A stretch of 8,257 nucleotides of DNA from Xanthobacteraceae bacterium (GCA_030648135.1 JAUSIF010000218.1:1-8257); one strand, 5' to 3'. Positions 1-5,855 are shown, numbered from the stretch's first letter. Notes: generated from the sequence alone by a model not told the origin. Numbers and translations: made by a program.

Positions 1-2
1 TG

Positions 3-146
3 CGCGAGCTGAATGCCCTCGAATCCGCCTCGACCGAAACCGCTGAACGGGAGGATGACTTCGGAGACGAGTTTCGTGATTTCGATGAATTCCGCCGAGA
101 ACTTATTCGCCGACTTGAAGGAGTGCGACGGGGAGAGCCTCAATAG
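3..146 (+). CDS. C-terminal end of an unidentified acidic protein (5' end outside window)
   Basis: An open frame enters from the left edge and ends at a TAG after 47 codons. The visible tail is very charged: an acidic run (residues like EREDDFGDEFRDFDEF) followed by a basic helix-like end (RRELIRRLEGVRRGEPQ). No domain can be recognised in so short a piece, so no function is offered. Only about half of its codons (23 of 47) end in G or C, clearly less than in the genes to its right, which could mean a recently acquired gene or simply a different expression class. It converges on the minus-strand reading frame that ends at 214. The 67 bases between the two stops show no convincing terminator. 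It is supported only by its open frame and protein-like composition, because the +1 frame overlapping it is also open. Confidence 0.45.
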   Translation, partial: RELNALESASTETAEREDDFGDEFRDFDEFRRELIRRLEGVRRGEPQ

Positions 147-213
147 GTTCATCGCAAGGATACCCGCGCGCTGGCGCACCCTGTCCGGTGACGGCGCCGT
201 GGAGCCGCGACTA

Positions 214-468
214 TCAGCGCCGCGTCGCCGTCGAGCTCAAGGCGCTTCCCTCGGGAAGCGCGATCGAAGGTGCGGTCGCGGAAGCGCTCAGCTTGCGCGA
301 CCAGGCGCGGGCTTGCAGGGCGCGCTCGCGGAGCGCGCCATGAGCCCGCGCTCCTTTACGTATGACCGCGTGGATCGCGCCTTTGGCGCGCACGCGGGCG
401 GCCTTGCCGGGCCAGGTGATGAATGGCAAAGCCATGAATTTCAAGGCTTTTTCGGCCTTGCCCGCCAT
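214..468 (-). CDS. Possible small basic hypothetical protein, 84 aa
   Basis: On the minus strand an ATG at 468-466 opens 84 codons ending in TGA at 216-214. A GAGG purine stretch lies about ten bases upstream of the ATG, and 66 of 84 codons end in G or C, as expected for this genome. The product is rich in Ala, Arg and Lys (MAGKAEKALKFMALPFITWP at the start, then a basic central part with several Arg/Ala pairs and a Ser/Ala/Thr-rich tail). There is no signal peptide, no transmembrane segment long enough to count and no motif I recognise. It is divergent from the FeuP-like regulator with 81 bases between the starts. The same frame stays open far upstream, antisense to the regulator, which is a usual artefact of high-GC genes, so the open frame alone is weak evidence. 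The DNA also contains several short perfect hairpins, so a structured non-coding region is the alternative. Confidence 0.4.
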   Translation of the reverse strand: MAGKAEKALKFMALPFITWPGKAARVRAKGAIHAVIRKGARAHGALRERALQARAWSRKLSASATAPSIALPEGSALSSTATRR

Positions 469-549
469 TAAGCTTATCCTCGCCCCCGGCTGACAGGCGT
501 CCGCGCCGATGGCACACTCCCGCCCGAATTGCGGAGCCTGAGTCGCGCC
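469..549 (+). promoter_or_regulatory. Divergent intergenic region, candidate feuP promoter
   Basis: This 81-base stretch lies between the minus-strand hypothetical frame and the FeuP-like gene and must hold the promoter of the regulator/kinase pair if they start here. CTGACA at 490-495 resembles a sigma-70 -35 box; seventeen bases later lies CACACT (513-518), a poor -10 match. A ten-codon open frame (509-541) lies inside. The ribosome-binding candidate CGGAG (about 532-536) is 13 bases from the chosen ATG, further than usual, so translation initiation may be weak. Assignment rests on position and one box only. Confidence 0.22.
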
Positions 550-1221
550 ATGCGCTTGCTCGTCGTCGAGGACGATCCCGATCTCAATCGCCAGATCTGC
601 GCCGCGCTCACCGACGCGGGCTATGCCGTCGATCGCGCCTTCGACGGCGAGGAAGGCCATTACCTCGGCGAGAACGAACCCTATGACGCCATCGTGCTCG
701 ACCTCGGCCTGCCGAAAATGGACGGCATCTCGGTGCTCGAAACCTGGCGCCGCTCCGGCAAGATGATGCCGGTCTTGATCCTCACCGCCCGCGACCGCTG
801 GTCCGACAAGGTCCAGGGCTTCGACGTCGGCGCCGACGACTATGTGGCCAAGCCCTTTCATATGGAGGAGGTGCTCGCCCGCATCCGCGCGCTCTTGCGC
901 CGCGCCAGCGGCCACGCCACCAGCGAGCTCACCTGCGGTTCGGTCCGGCTCGACACCCGCTCCGGCCGCGTCTCCGTCGACGGCAATCCCATCCGCCTCA
1001 CCTCCCACGAATACCGACTGCTCGCTTATCTCATGCACCACTCCGGCCGGGTCGTCTCCCGCACCGAGCTCGTGGAGCATCTCTACGACCAGGACTTCGA
1101 CCGCGATTCCAACACCATCGAGGTGTTCGTCGGCCGGTTGCGCAAGAAACTCGGCATCGACGTGATTCAGACTGTCCGCGGCCTGGGCTATCGCCTCAAT
1201 CCGCCGGCCGATGCGCACTAG
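550..1221 (+). CDS. feuP: OmpR/PhoP-family response regulator, FeuP-like
   Basis: DNA-binding response regulator of 223 aa, the normal length for the family. The receiver domain (about 1-115) has the acidic pocket E7-D8-D9, phosphoacceptor D51 in VLDLGLPKMDG, switch T79 in LILTARD and K101 in the KPF turn. A winged-helix domain follows (about 128-215), ending in the typical TVRGLGYRL wing. Phosphorylated dimers of this family bind direct repeats near promoters. The ATG at 550 is chosen because it gives the canonical MRLLVVEDD start; a TTG at 529 would only add seven unconserved residues. The stop overlaps the start of the kinase gene by 11 bp, so the two are translationally coupled and form a cognate pair. 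The FeuP assignment (rather than another PhoP-like regulator) comes from the type of kinase next door and the degP-RR-HK-glnE context; FeuP affects iron acquisition in Rhizobium leguminosarum and cyclic glucan export in Sinorhizobium. Confidence 0.9.
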   Translation: MRLLVVEDDPDLNRQICAALTDAGYAVDRAFDGEEGHYLGENEPYDAIVLDLGLPKMDGISVLETWRRSGKMMPVLILTARDRWSDKVQGFDVGADDYVAKPFHMEEVLARIRALLRRASGHATSELTCGSVRLDTRSGRVSVDGNPIRLTSHEYRLLAYLMHHSGRVVSRTELVEHLYDQDFDRDSNTIEVFVGRLRKKLGIDVIQTVRGLGYRLNPPADAH

Positions 1222-2590
1222 CTCGCTCGCGCGGCGACTGTTCCTCACGGCGACGGCGGTCAGCGTCGTCGTGCTGATCGTGAGCGGGCTGGTGCTCTCC
1301 TCGCTCTATCGCGCCTCGGTCGAGCGCGCCTTTGACCGCCGCCTCAACGTCTATCTCAAGACCATCGTCGCCGACGTCGCCAGCGCAAACCCCGGCACGC
1401 TCCCCGAACCCGCCCCGCTCGGCGAGCCATTGTTCGAGATGCCGCTATCGGGCTGGTACTGGCAGATCACCCGCCTCGTTGGCGACAAGCAGGAAGTAAG
1501 GAACTCCCACTCGGTCCCGGCGACGGGACTGCCCATGCTCGAAAATCTCGGCGGCGCGCCGGGCCCCGGCGGTTTGCGCGAAGGCTATGTCGCGGGGCCC
1601 GAGGGTCAAAGACTGCGCGCGGTCGCCCGCATGGTCGATCTCGGCGAGGACGATCGCTACGTCGTCACGGTCGCCGGTGACGCCAACGAGATCGACGACG
1701 AGAGCGAGGACTTCTTCGATGCGCTCGTCCTCACTTTCGGCGCGCTCGGAGCTGCTTTCGTCGCCACCGCATGGTTCCAGGTTCGCTTCGGCTTGCGACC
1801 TCTCAGGCGCATTTCCGATGCACTCTCCGCGATCCGTTCCGGCCGTCGCGAACGCCTCGAGGGCGCATTCCCGGAGGAGATCGCACCGCTCGCGCGCGAG
1901 GTGAACGCGCTGCTCGATTCGAACCGGGAGATCGTCGATCGCGCCCGCACCCACGTCGGCAATCTCGCGCATGTGCTGAAGACTCCATTGTCGGTACTGC
2001 TCAACGAGGCATCGAACCGCGAGGATGCGATCGCCGACAAGGTACGCGAACAAGTGGGCGTCATGCGTGAACAGGTCCAGCATCATCTGGAACGCGCACG
2101 GCTGGCGGCACGCAACGCCGTCGTCGGTACCGTCATCGACGTGACCCCCGTCGTCATCGGGGTGATACGGACCATGTCCAAGATTTACCGCGAGCGCGGT
2201 CTTACCATCGACACGCGGATCATCGACGAAGTCAAGTTCCACGGCGAGCAGCAGGATCTCGAGGAGATGCTCGGCAACTTGGTCGACAATGCCTGTAAAT
2301 GGGGGAACTCACGGGTCGACGTCGAGGTCTTCACCGAGCGGCCGGCGAAAACCGCGGATCGCGCCTTCTTTCGCGTCGTGATCGACGACGACGGCCCCGG
2401 CCTTCCAGCCGACGCACGGGAGGAGGTGCTGACCCGCGGCCGGCGCCTCGATGAAAGCAAACCGGGCTCGGGTCTCGGGCTCTCGATCGTGGTCGATCTC
2501 GCGATCCTCTATCGCGGCCGGCTCGAGCTCGGCACCGCGCCGATCGGCGGATTACGCGCCGAACTCGTGCTTCCCGCGGCGGAAGCCTGA
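1211..2590 (+). CDS. feuQ: Sensor histidine kinase, FeuQ/PhoQ-like
   Basis: Inner-membrane sensor kinase of 459 aa that should phosphorylate the regulator just upstream. TM1 spans about residues 12-33, a periplasmic sensor region of about 135 residues follows, and TM2 lies about 170-190. A linker with RPLRRISDALSAIRSG (196-211) leads to the H box GNLAHVLKTPL with phosphoacceptor H254. The ATPase domain has the N box NLVDNACKW (356-364), G1 DDDGPG (392-397) and G2 GSGLGLSI (419-426). The H box with V instead of E/D after the His (HVLKTPL) is characteristic of the PhoQ/FeuQ type. The periplasmic part carries the run GWYWQITR (81-88), also seen in this family. The start is the ATG overlapping feuP by 11 bp. 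The signal sensed cannot be read from the sequence; homologues respond to osmotic or envelope conditions. No FeuN-like periplasmic modulator gene is present beside the pair. Confidence 0.88.
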   Translation: MRTSSLARRLFLTATAVSVVVLIVSGLVLSSLYRASVERAFDRRLNVYLKTIVADVASANPGTLPEPAPLGEPLFEMPLSGWYWQITRLVGDKQEVRNSHSVPATGLPMLENLGGAPGPGGLREGYVAGPEGQRLRAVARMVDLGEDDRYVVTVAGDANEIDDESEDFFDALVLTFGALGAAFVATAWFQVRFGLRPLRRISDALSAIRSGRRERLEGAFPEEIAPLAREVNALLDSNREIVDRARTHVGNLAHVLKTPLSVLLNEASNREDAIADKVREQVGVMREQVQHHLERARLAARNAVVGTVIDVTPVVIGVIRTMSKIYRERGLTIDTRIIDEVKFHGEQQDLEEMLGNLVDNACKWGNSRVDVEVFTERPAKTADRAFFRVVIDDDGPGLPADAREEVLTRGRRLDESKPGSGLGLSIVVDLAILYRGRLELGTAPIGGLRAELVLPAAEA

Positions 2591-2706
2591 GGATGATAGG
2601 GTGGCGATGACGAATCCTTCGACGATGCCCATGGCGCGTTTTTCGAACCTGCTTTGGCAACACAGACCAACGCCGAGCGCGAACTTCCGATCCGAGTGAG
2701 AAGCAG

Positions 2707-3111
2707 ATGTTTAGCGAAATTTACCCGCTACTGAGAAAGACGGCCGCTATTGGGTTCATCGCCCTGGTACTCGCGAGCTGTGCCGGCGAACTCGGGCCCA
2801 TGCCCGGAACGGGGATTGCGACCGGCGTCCGCGTCGGCGGCGAGGTCGGCAATGGCCTCGACGAAGGAGATCGCCGGCGCGCCAAAGCCGCCGAAATGCA
2901 GGCGCTCGAATATGGCGGCCCGGGCGCGCCGGTAAGCTGGCGCGGCGAGCGCGGCGCCTATGGCACCATCGTCGCGGGCCCGCCTTACGCGCAAGGCGGC
3001 TATGCCCGCTGCCGCGAATATACCCATACGGTCTATATCCTGAGCCGGCCGCAGACGGTTCGCGGCGTAGCCTGCCGCAATCTTGACGGCAGCTGGACCC
3101 CGATCGGCTGA
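2707..3111 (+). CDS. Small lipoprotein, 17 kDa surface antigen / RT0821-like C-terminal domain
   Basis: A 134-aa protein with a lipoprotein signal: hydrophobic segment about 13-24 ending in the lipobox LASC, with the lipidated Cys at 25. A Gly-rich stretch follows (about 30-54, GTGIATGVRVGGEVGNG), which looks like a shortened version of the glycine zipper found in this family. The rest matches the pattern of the COG4520/RT0821 surface antigen: DRRRAKAAEMQALE (55-68), VSWRG, then Y-x-RCREYTHTVYI with C102, and GVACRNLDGSW with C123; the two Cys could form a disulfide. The product is expected in the periplasmic face of the outer or inner membrane. The role of these proteins is not settled. It starts 116 bases after the kinase stop, with purine-rich GAGTGAGAAG just upstream of the ATG; it may be cotranscribed with feuPQ or have its own promoter. 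I saw no clear promoter in that gap. Confidence 0.82.
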   Translation: MFSEIYPLLRKTAAIGFIALVLASCAGELGPMPGTGIATGVRVGGEVGNGLDEGDRRRAKAAEMQALEYGGPGAPVSWRGERGAYGTIVAGPPYAQGGYARCREYTHTVYILSRPQTVRGVACRNLDGSWTPIG

Positions 3112-3130
3112 GCACGCCGAGCCTCGCGCG

Positions 3131-3159
3131 GCGAGCGTCCGAGCTAGGGCCACGCTCGC
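3131..3159 (+). terminator. Inverted repeat after the lipoprotein gene, possible terminator
   Basis: GCGAGCGT at 3131-3138 is the perfect reverse complement of ACGCTCGC at 3152-3159, giving an 8-bp GC-rich stem with a 13-base loop, twenty bases past the lipoprotein stop. No T-run follows directly (the next bases are C-rich), so it would be an imperfect intrinsic terminator or an mRNA-end stabiliser. Nothing else gene-like is visible between 3112 and about 3245. Confidence 0.35.
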
Positions 3160-3249
3160 GCCCGTCCCCGCCGAACTTTCTCCAACGGAAAAACGCCGTC
3201 TCCTCGCGCTCATCTGCATAAACAAGAATGCGTGAACCGGCGCGACCTT

Positions 3250-3300
3250 ACCAAATTGTAATTTTCCGGTGAGAGCGCCGTAAGGCGCCGTCTTCTATAT
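3250..3300 (+). promoter_or_regulatory. Candidate degP promoter with upstream dyad and tandem repeat
   Basis: CTATAT at 3295-3300 matches the -10 form favoured by alphaproteobacterial housekeeping sigma factors, but no TTGAC-like box lies at the proper distance (the -35 position falls in AGAGCG, about 3272). This suggests a promoter needing an activator. Immediately upstream are an AT-rich dyad, AAATT-GT-AATTT (3253-3264), unusual in this GC-rich DNA, and a tandem GCGCCGT-type repeat with a 10-base period (GCGCCG at 3275-3280 and 3285-3290). OmpR-family regulators bind tandem half-sites about one helical turn apart, and two such regulators flank degP, so either could act here. Sites are inferred; no experimentally known consensus is claimed. 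Confidence 0.4.
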
Positions 3301-3301
3301 A

Positions 3302-3348
3302 TCTCCGCGAACCTGCCAAATCGGCAGAACCCGATTCATTCGCGGAGA
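3302..3348 (+). promoter_or_regulatory. degP leader inverted repeat that pairs with the ribosome-binding site
   Basis: TCTCCGCGAA at 3302-3311 is the perfect reverse complement of TTCGCGGAGA at 3339-3348. The right arm contains the degP Shine-Dalgarno (GGAGA, 3344-3348), six bases before the ATG, so in RNA the 10-bp stem would block ribosome entry. The 27 bases inside can form either CTGCC/GGCAG (3313-3317 with 3323-3327) or AATCGG/CCGATT (3319-3324 with 3331-3336), which exclude each other. This could be an RNA element regulating translation of the stress protease. Caveat: if CTATAT (3295-3300) is the -10, transcription would begin near 3306 and remove part of the left arm, in which case the repeat would instead be a DNA operator. 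Confidence 0.5.
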
Positions 3349-3354
3349 CCCAAT

Positions 3355-4884
3355 ATGTTTCCCAACGACCATCCCCTTCCCAAGACCGGTGGCCTCTTCA
3401 AACGCCGCCGCGCTCTGCTGCTTGCCGGCGTATTTGCCCTCGCCATTTCGGGCCTCGCCGCCGGGCAAGCCTTCCTCCCCCCCACCTCCACTCCCGCCTT
3501 CGCCCAGATCACGACCGACCGCCCGGCTGGCCAAAATTCCTTCGCCGACGTGGTCGAGCGCGTGCGTCCGGCCGTTGTCAGCGTCAAGGTCAAGGTCGAT
3601 CAGCCGCAAAATTCCGTCTTCGAAGGCGAAGGCTTCAACCGCGAAGACTTGCCTCCGCAGGTCGAGCAATTCTTCCGCCGCTTCTTCGGCGACAAGCCGG
3701 GCACGGGCATGATGCCGCGTCACCGGCGCGTCACCGGCCAGGGTTCCGGCTTCTTCATCTCGGCCGACGGTTATGTGGTCACCAACAACCACGTGGTCGA
3801 TAAATCGACCGAGGTCGAGATTACTACCGACGACGGCAACACTTACACCGCGAAGGTGGTCGGCTCCGATCCGCGCACCGACATTGCGCTCTTGAAGGTC
3901 GAAGGCCGCAACGACTTCAAGTGGGTGAAATTCGGCACCACCTCGCCGCGCGTCGGCGACTGGGTGCTCGCGGTCGGCAATCCGTTCGGATTGGGCGGCA
4001 CGGTGACGGCCGGCATCGTCTCGGCGCGCGGCCGCGACATCGGCGCCAATATCTATGACGACTTCCTCCAGATCGACGCCGCCGTGAACCGCGGCAATTC
4101 GGGCGGGCCGACCTTCAACCTCGCCGGCGAGGTCATCGGCGTCAATACCGCGATCGTTTCGCCTTCCGGCGGCAACGTCGGCATCGCCTTCGCGATCCCG
4201 GCCGAGAACGTCAGTCGCATCGTCGCCTCGCTGAAAGAAACCGGCACGGTGGCCCGCGGCTATATCGGCGTGCAGATCCAACCGGTGACCAAGGAAATCG
4301 CCGAGAGCCTCGGCCTTAAGGAGCCGCAGGGTGCGCTCGTCGCCGAGGTTCAATCCGACACGCCTGCCGCCAAGGCCGGCATCAAGGCGGGCGATGCGAT
4401 CCTCGCCGTCGACGGCCAGCGCCTGAAGGATGCCCGCGAACTTTCGCGCCGCATCGCCGCGCAGAAGCCCGGCGCGACCGTGAAGCTTCTGATCTCGCGC
4501 GACGGCAAGGAGAGCACGGTCGAGCTCACGCTCGGCAAGCTCCCCGACGAAAAGCGGGCCGAGCGCACCTCGCCGAAGGCGAAGGAAGACAGCGGCACCG
4601 ATATGCCGCGGCTCGGGCTCTCGCTCGCCCCGGCGAAGTCGGTCGCCGGCGCCGGACGTGACGGCGTCGTCGTTACCGACGTCGATCCCGCCGGTCCCGC
4701 CGCCGAGCGCGGCGTGAAAGCCGGTGACGTGATCCTCGAGGTCGGTGGCAAGGCGGTTTCCACCGCCGCCGAAGTGCGCGATGCGCTCGGCGCCGCCCGC
4801 AAGGAGAACAAGAGCGTCGTGCTCCTGCGCCTGAAGGGCGAAGGCGGCACCCGCTTTGTCACCCTTCCGGTCGGAAGCGGTTGA
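3355..4884 (+). CDS. degP: Periplasmic serine endoprotease DegP/HtrA (Do family)
   Basis: Protease/chaperone of 509 aa that degrades misfolded envelope proteins. A basic N-terminus (KRRR, 17-19) and hydrophobic segment (20-40) lead to a signal cleavage site after TPAFA (A50). The trypsin-like domain (about 60-295) has the full catalytic triad: H146 in VTNNHVV, D176 in DPRTDIALL and S249 in NRGNSGGP. A long LA-loop region (about 85-125, with FFRRFFGD) is typical of DegP/MucD. PDZ1 begins at the GYIGVQIQ strand (302-309) and covers about 300-395; PDZ2 covers about 418-505. A charged linker (396-415) separates them. Everything required for activity is present. The ATG at 3355 is supported by GGAGA six bases upstream and by the signal peptide. 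The gene is preceded by its own promoter-like region and a leader hairpin over the ribosome-binding site, and is followed by a palindrome cluster, so it is probably a separate transcription unit. Confidence 0.95.
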   Translation: MFPNDHPLPKTGGLFKRRRALLLAGVFALAISGLAAGQAFLPPTSTPAFAQITTDRPAGQNSFADVVERVRPAVVSVKVKVDQPQNSVFEGEGFNREDLPPQVEQFFRRFFGDKPGTGMMPRHRRVTGQGSGFFISADGYVVTNNHVVDKSTEVEITTDDGNTYTAKVVGSDPRTDIALLKVEGRNDFKWVKFGTTSPRVGDWVLAVGNPFGLGGTVTAGIVSARGRDIGANIYDDFLQIDAAVNRGNSGGPTFNLAGEVIGVNTAIVSPSGGNVGIAFAIPAENVSRIVASLKETGTVARGYIGVQIQPVTKEIAESLGLKEPQGALVAEVQSDTPAAKAGIKAGDAILAVDGQRLKDARELSRRIAAQKPGATVKLLISRDGKESTVELTLGKLPDEKRAERTSPKAKEDSGTDMPRLGLSLAPAKSVAGAGRDGVVVTDVDPAGPAAERGVKAGDVILEVGGKAVSTAAEVRDALGAARKENKSVVLLRLKGEGGTRFVTLPVGSG

Positions 4885-4927
4885 GCTAGGGAGCCGGTGG
4901 CGGCCCCCCGTCGCCCCCTGCCGTCGC

Positions 4928-4991
4928 CGGTATCCCCGTGCCGACTTGCGGTGTTTTGCGGCCTCTGGCCGTGAAGCCTGCAAGTCGGCAC
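4928..4991. repeat. Large palindrome A in the degP downstream region
   Basis: GTGCCGACTTGC (4938-4949) and GCAAGTCGGCAC (4980-4991) form a perfect 12-bp inverted repeat. Nested inside is CGGCC-TCT-GGCCG (4959-4971). Outside it, CGGTAT (4928-4933) can pair with ATACCG (5005-5010), adding another layer that competes with palindrome B. There is no T-run after it, so it is not a normal terminator. Its arm resembles that of palindrome B (T-x-CCGA-x-TT), and both contain TTTTGCGGC (4954-4962 and 5012-5020), which suggests a REP/RIME-like intergenic repeat. Confidence 0.6.
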
Positions 4992-5005
4992 AACACTTAT
5001 AGGAA

Positions 5006-5064
5006 TACCGATTTTGCGGCTCGTCGGGTCGCGCCTTTCGACCCGACGAACTCGAAAATCGGTA
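5006..5064. repeat. Large palindrome B, two nested perfect stems
   Basis: TACCGATTTT (5006-5015) pairs perfectly with AAAATCGGTA (5055-5064). Inside, TCGTCGGGTCG (5021-5031) pairs perfectly with CGACCCGACGA (5039-5049) around a 7-base loop, separated from the outer stem by five unpaired bases on each side. Such a regular two-tier dyad would make a long hairpin in RNA or single-stranded DNA. It is non-coding and probably part of a dispersed palindromic element together with palindrome A. An individual copy's function (mRNA stability, insertion hotspot, replication of a miniature element) cannot be told from one copy. Confidence 0.6.
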
Positions 5065-5066
5065 CT

Positions 5067-5099
5067 GGCGGGAGGCTCGAACGTCTCCCGCCCTACCTT
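5067..5099 (+). terminator. Terminator-like hairpin before the second regulator gene
   Basis: GGCGGGAG (5067-5074) and CTCCCGCC (5085-5092) form a perfect 8-bp GC-rich stem with a 10-base loop, followed by CTACCTTTTCC with a short T-run. This is the best intrinsic terminator candidate in the window and would end degP transcription about 190 bases after its stop. It could also be the last palindrome of the repeat cluster. Confidence 0.5.
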
Positions 5100-5174
5100 T
5101 TCCTGGACATGGTCTGAGGGTTTATCTTGCGCGAACTGGCGATAATGATTCCCACCCGCGGAGAGCGAGTCACC

Positions 5175-5855
5175 ATGCGCCTGCTCGTCGTCGAGGACGA
5201 CCACGAAGCCGCCGATTATCTGAAGAAGGCGCTGCGCGAGGCCGGCCATGTCGCCGAGCTGGCGCGTGACGGCGAGGAGGGGCTCGCGCTCGCCATCGAC
5301 GGCGAGTTCGACGTGCTGGTGGTCGATCGCATGTTGCCGAAGCGCGATGGGCTCTCGCTCATCGCCGAACTACGCGGGCGGGGCAATGCGACGCCGGTAC
5401 TCATCCTCTCGGCCCTCGGCCAGGTCGACGATCGCGTCACCGGCTTGCGTGCGGGCGGCGACGATTATCTCGCCAAACCTTATGCCTTCTCCGAGTTGCT
5501 GGCCCGTATCGAGGCGCTCGCCCGTCGCGGTACTCCGCAAGCCGCCGATACCGTCTATCGCGTCGGGGATCTCGAGCTCGACCGCCTTTCCCACAGCGTC
5601 GCACGGGCCGGTCAGGAGATTACGCTGCAGCCGCGCGAATTCCGTCTGCTCGAATATCTGATGCGCCATGCCGGCCAGGTCGTTACCCGCACCATGCTGT
5701 TGGAAAACGTGTGGGACTATCACTTCGACCCGCAGACCAACGTAATCGACGTGCATGTCTCACGGCTGCGCGCGAAAATCGACAAGGGCTTCGGCAAGCC
5801 GCTGCTCCACACCGTACGCGGCGCCGGATACATGATCCGTGACGGCGCTCGGTAA
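5175..5855 (+). CDS. OmpR-family response regulator, second two-component pair
   Basis: DNA-binding regulator of 226 aa. Receiver domain residues: E7-D8-D9, phosphoacceptor D51 in VVDRMLPKRDG, S79 (where many relatives have Thr) in LILSALG, and K101 in the KPY turn. The winged-helix domain covers about 127-222, ending LHTVRGAGYMIRD. The pattern resembles the CusR/CopR-like subgroup, but the ligand of the partner kinase is unknown. The ATG at 5175 gives the canonical MRLLVVEDD start and has GGAGAG (5160-5165) nine bases upstream; the earlier ATG at 5145 and TTG at 5127 would add unconserved residues. The gene overlaps the kinase by 17 bp. In rhizobia an unnamed regulator/kinase pair sits in this position between degP and glnE, so orthology is likely; regulation of degP or of envelope genes is inferred from position only. 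Confidence 0.9.
   Translation: MRLLVVEDDHEAADYLKKALREAGHVAELARDGEEGLALAIDGEFDVLVVDRMLPKRDGLSLIAELRGRGNATPVLILSALGQVDDRVTGLRAGGDDYLAKPYAFSELLARIEALARRGTPQAADTVYRVGDLELDRLSHSVARAGQEITLQPREFRLLEYLMRHAGQVVTRTMLLENVWDYHFDPQTNVIDVHVSRLRAKIDKGFGKPLLHTVRGAGYMIRDGAR

Noticed and set aside
13..471. 152-codon plus-strand frame at the left edge
   Set aside because: Its product has low-complexity Arg/Ala/Gly sequence, no ribosome-binding site, and overlaps two better-supported frames.
469..1248. Long minus-strand frame continuing antisense through the FeuP-like gene
   Set aside because: Only the part starting at 468 has a plausible start; the rest mirrors the third-position bias of the regulator gene.
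2607..2699. 30-codon frame between the kinase and the lipoprotein
   Set aside because: It has a possible ATG but no recognisable ribosome-binding site, no hydrophobic segment or motif, and is too short to support alone.
3173..3202. GAACTT followed by GTCTCC, resembling an extracytoplasmic sigma E promoter upstream of degP
   Set aside because: The spacing is several bases too long and the match to the downstream box is partial; it also lies over 150 bases from the gene.
3232..3260. TGAACC with a possible EcfG-type general stress promoter
   Set aside because: The first box is imperfect and no CGTT-like box lies at the required distance.
3295..4983. 562-codon open frame on the minus strand opposite degP
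   Set aside because: It is the antisense shadow of degP, which has a full catalytic triad and two PDZ domains; the shadow has repetitive Gly/Ala/Asp/Arg composition and no domain.
4928..5099. CRISPR array or tRNA gene in the palindromic gap
   Set aside because: The repeats are inverted and non-identical with no regular spacers, and no cloverleaf with conserved T-arm or anticodon features is seen.
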